Shown piece by piece: positions 40,267 to 41,882 of a stretch of DNA of 41,882 bases (position 1 is its first letter; every line of letters begins with the position of its first letter). The notes below the pieces were generated by a model. That model saw only the letters and a list, made by a program, of their open reading frames with translations. It had not been told where the DNA came from and searched no databases. A program made the translations under genes and the position numbers. This DNA comes from Methylobacter sp. (GTDB lineage Bacteria > Pseudomonadota > Gammaproteobacteria > Methylococcales > Methylomonadaceae): positions 1 to 41,882 of the forward strand of contig JAURZV010000071.1 of NCBI GenBank assembly GCA_030653175.1, read 5' to 3'.

Positions 40267-41547
40267 TTAAAATCTGAATCCCATCAGGCATACATCGTCG
40301 CGCCGCTTCTGTTTTCCCTGATAGTCATAATAGGCTTGCATGAAAATAGATTCCTGCTCCGGCATGGGTTTGAGATAATTTTCCTGAAGCAACGTCGAAA
40401 AGCGTTTTTTGCCGAAAGCGATTTTCTTTAATCCGCCAATCTGATCGATAATGCCGTCGGTGGTCAGGTAGATGCACATCCCTTTTGTTAACGGGAGTTG
40501 TTGATTAGTCCATTCATAATCCATCGGCGTGTCAATGTAGCCTACGCCTTTGCGATCCGGCTCCAGCAACTGTACCTCGGATGATGCGTTGCCTATATAA
40601 AATAAGGGTGTTTTGGCGCCTGCATAAGTGAGGGTGTTGTTTTGCGTATTGACCCAGCAGAAAGCCGTATCCATGCCGTCATCGGATTGCCCGTTCTGTG
40701 CCGATGAAAACCTGTCGATATCAAAGCCGTCAGTGGCCGACTCATTGATCTGACCAAGCGCCATCTTGACCTTTTTATTCATTATCGCCAGCGCACCGGC
40801 AGGGTCGTGACGATTATCTTCGACCAGAACGTGGTCGAGAAAGGAGGCCATGATCAGTGTCATAAATGCACCGGGAACACCATGTCCCGTGCAATCGATC
40901 AACGCGAGAAAGAAACCGTCATCGAATTTTTTGCAGAAATAATAATCGCCGCCTACTTTGTCGCGCGGTTCCCAGTGCATGAAATAGTCCTGCAATTCAG
41001 CGCTCATGTCTTCTCTTGACGAACGCAGGAAGGATTTTTGGATGATGCTTGCGTAATTAATGCTTTCGGTTACCAGCCGGTTTTTTTCCGCTTGCAAGAA
41101 AGAAACCACCCTGACCAAATCCTCGCCGTTACCAAGGCCCAGATAATCGCCATTTTCGTCGGTGATAATAAATCCGTCATTGAGCGTTTTGCGGCCGGAA
41201 CCCAACACCTTAAAACTGAGTGTTTGAATGCTCATGTTTTGATCAACAACAAGCGGGTCTTTGTCCATGAAAGCAATGCAGCTTTTTCGGTCGAATAAAT
41301 CATGGTGAAAGGGTTTGGCCAAACCTTCCATAAAAACATTACGGGTGATCAAACCAATCGGCTTGTCATTTTCTACGACAGCAACAGAAATCAGGTCCGA
41401 GTGCTCATTCAGCAGCTTGGTAACATCTAAATTAGTTTGTTGGGGCGATACCGGAGGACAAATTCTTAGAAGACTACTGGCAATATATTCTGCCTCAATT
41501 TCGGACAGGCCTGCTCTTGATTGGTTTAACAATGATTGATCTAACAT
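40267..41547 (-). CDS. siaA: SiaA-like PP2C/SpoIIE phosphatase with CBS pair
   Basis: From the ATG at 41547 this protein has 426 residues. The C-terminal SpoIIE/PP2C domain has DKVGGDYYFC, ALIDCTGHGVPGAFMTLIMA, DDGMDTAFCW, YLTTDGIIDQIGG and RRDDVCLMG, the Asp residues that bind the two metals. It would dephosphorylate SiaC. Pseudomonas SiaA has a membrane sensor and HAMP domain; here residues about 40-160 look like a CBS-domain pair instead (LISVAVVENDKPIGLITRNV and DGFIITDENGDYLGLGNGED). A soluble, nucleotide-binding input is therefore suggested. The longer frame adds 26 residues; the AAGGG before 41547 supports the shorter one. It heads the siaA-siaB-siaC operon. Confidence 0.88.
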   Translation of the reverse strand: MLDQSLLNQSRAGLSEIEAEYIASSLLRICPPVSPQQTNLDVTKLLNEHSDLISVAVVENDKPIGLITRNVFMEGLAKPFHHDLFDRKSCIAFMDKDPLVVDQNMSIQTLSFKVLGSGRKTLNDGFIITDENGDYLGLGNGEDLVRVVSFLQAEKNRLVTESINYASIIQKSFLRSSREDMSAELQDYFMHWEPRDKVGGDYYFCKKFDDGFFLALIDCTGHGVPGAFMTLIMASFLDHVLVEDNRHDPAGALAIMNKKVKMALGQINESATDGFDIDRFSSAQNGQSDDGMDTAFCWVNTQNNTLTYAGAKTPLFYIGNASSEVQLLEPDRKGVGYIDTPMDYEWTNQQLPLTKGMCIYLTTDGIIDQIGGLKKIAFGKKRFSTLLQENYLKPMPEQESIFMQAYYDYQGKQKRRDDVCLMGFRF

Positions 41548-41824
41548 TAATTTGCCCTTGTGCTGGAAATTGGGCAACGATAAATTACTTTTATTACAAT
41601 ATGATGAATCAGAACGTTGTTGCAACTATCCGATCAAAAGTGCCAAACAGTTCATATTTTTGACTGCCTTGGCGTGTCAATAGGTTGCAATGGAAACACA
41701 AGCCAATCAATGTCATGTCAAAGAAGAATGACGGCGTAATAACTTAGGCCGATCTATTACAACCAATTGATCATAAAAAGATATAAAAACGATCATTGCC
41801 ACTGCGGTTTCGATTATCGCTTTC
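41548..41824. other. Upstream region of siaA
   Basis: No gene was recognised. The siaA promoter should lie here. The sequence is AT-rich around 41575-41620 and 41755-41800, with no clear -35/-10 pair called. The far end is occupied by the palindrome at 41825-41882. Confidence 0.45.
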
Positions 41825-41882
41825 GAATGACCGCAAAGGGTCGCTATGGATAGCTATCCATAGCGACCCTTTGCGGTCATTC
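41825..41882. repeat. Perfect 58-bp palindrome at the window edge
   Basis: The arm gaatgaccgcaaagggtcgc plus tatggatag is followed immediately, without a loop, by its exact reverse complement up to the last base of the window. The gaccgcaaagggtcgc core resembles REP-like elements. Because it stops exactly at the end, a fold-back assembly artefact cannot be excluded. Confidence 0.85.

Overview
The window looks like chromosomal DNA of a gammaproteobacterium. The gene set (YbbA/YbbP/TesA-type trio, QmcA/NfeD, Skp, CysJI, SiaABC, HigBA/HicAB modules) fits that class. An OprC-like copper receptor, an ethylene-receptor-like kinase and many interspersed short repeats would suit a methanotroph-like (Methylococcales) genome. 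The taxonomic call is inference: no methane monooxygenase, rRNA or other diagnostic gene lies here. No tRNA, rRNA, CRISPR array, prophage or intact insertion sequence was recognised.

Layout. 1-4.4 kb: a minus-strand ABC ATPase plus FtsX-like permease, divergent from a TesA-like esterase. 4.4-7.6 kb: a GlcG/HbpS-like protein, a HicBA toxin-antitoxin pair, a DUF5765 membrane protein, and a minus-strand run of small hypothetical protein, SemiSWEET and membrane-anchored methyltransferase. 7.8-12.8 kb: QmcA-like SPFH protein and NfeD, a VapB antitoxin with a stub of VapC, a DUF1640 coiled-coil protein, a DksA/TraR-type zinc-finger protein, Skp/OmpH, a DUF985 cupin, and a second HicAB pair bracketed by direct repeats. 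12.9-22.6 kb: a PepSY membrane protein, a FecI-type sigma factor, a FecR-type anti-sigma factor, an 833-residue TonB-dependent receptor with an OprC-like copper site, and a 1027-residue hybrid of ethylene-binding domain, five PAS domains and histidine kinase. 22.7-27 kb: EthD-like protein, L,D-transpeptidase lipoprotein, DUF4870-like membrane protein, DUF1348 protein and a TauE/SafE permease. 27.8-31.7 kb: NADPH sulfite reductase CysJ and CysI, split by an inserted repeat. 32.3-34.9 kb: alanine dehydrogenase, a half-length TauE/SafE protein and a HigBA locus whose toxin has a premature stop. 34.9-38.6 kb: a 1224-residue DUF3683/FAD/Fe-S/CCG oxidoreductase. 39.3-41.5 kb: SiaA-SiaB-SiaC switch genes, followed by a perfect 58-bp palindrome at the window edge.

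Two themes stand out. First, a probable copper-responsive block: PepSY protein, sigma/anti-sigma pair and a receptor carrying a CxxxM plus HxM pair like OprC, followed by a kinase whose first helices keep all seven residues that plant ETR1 needs to bind copper and ethylene. Second, the genome is heavily seeded with short structured repeats. One 51-bp family sits in frame inside two adjacent protein genes, in opposite orientations relative to translation. Another has split the cysJ-cysI operon and is associated with a duplication of the end of cysJ. A third supplies the stop codon of a methyltransferase gene.

Toxin-antitoxin genes are frequent (two hicAB loci, vapB, higA), and two of the toxins are broken (vapC stub, higB nonsense mutation). 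All coordinates, repeats and motifs were read by eye. Family names rest on recognised motifs, not on database searches.
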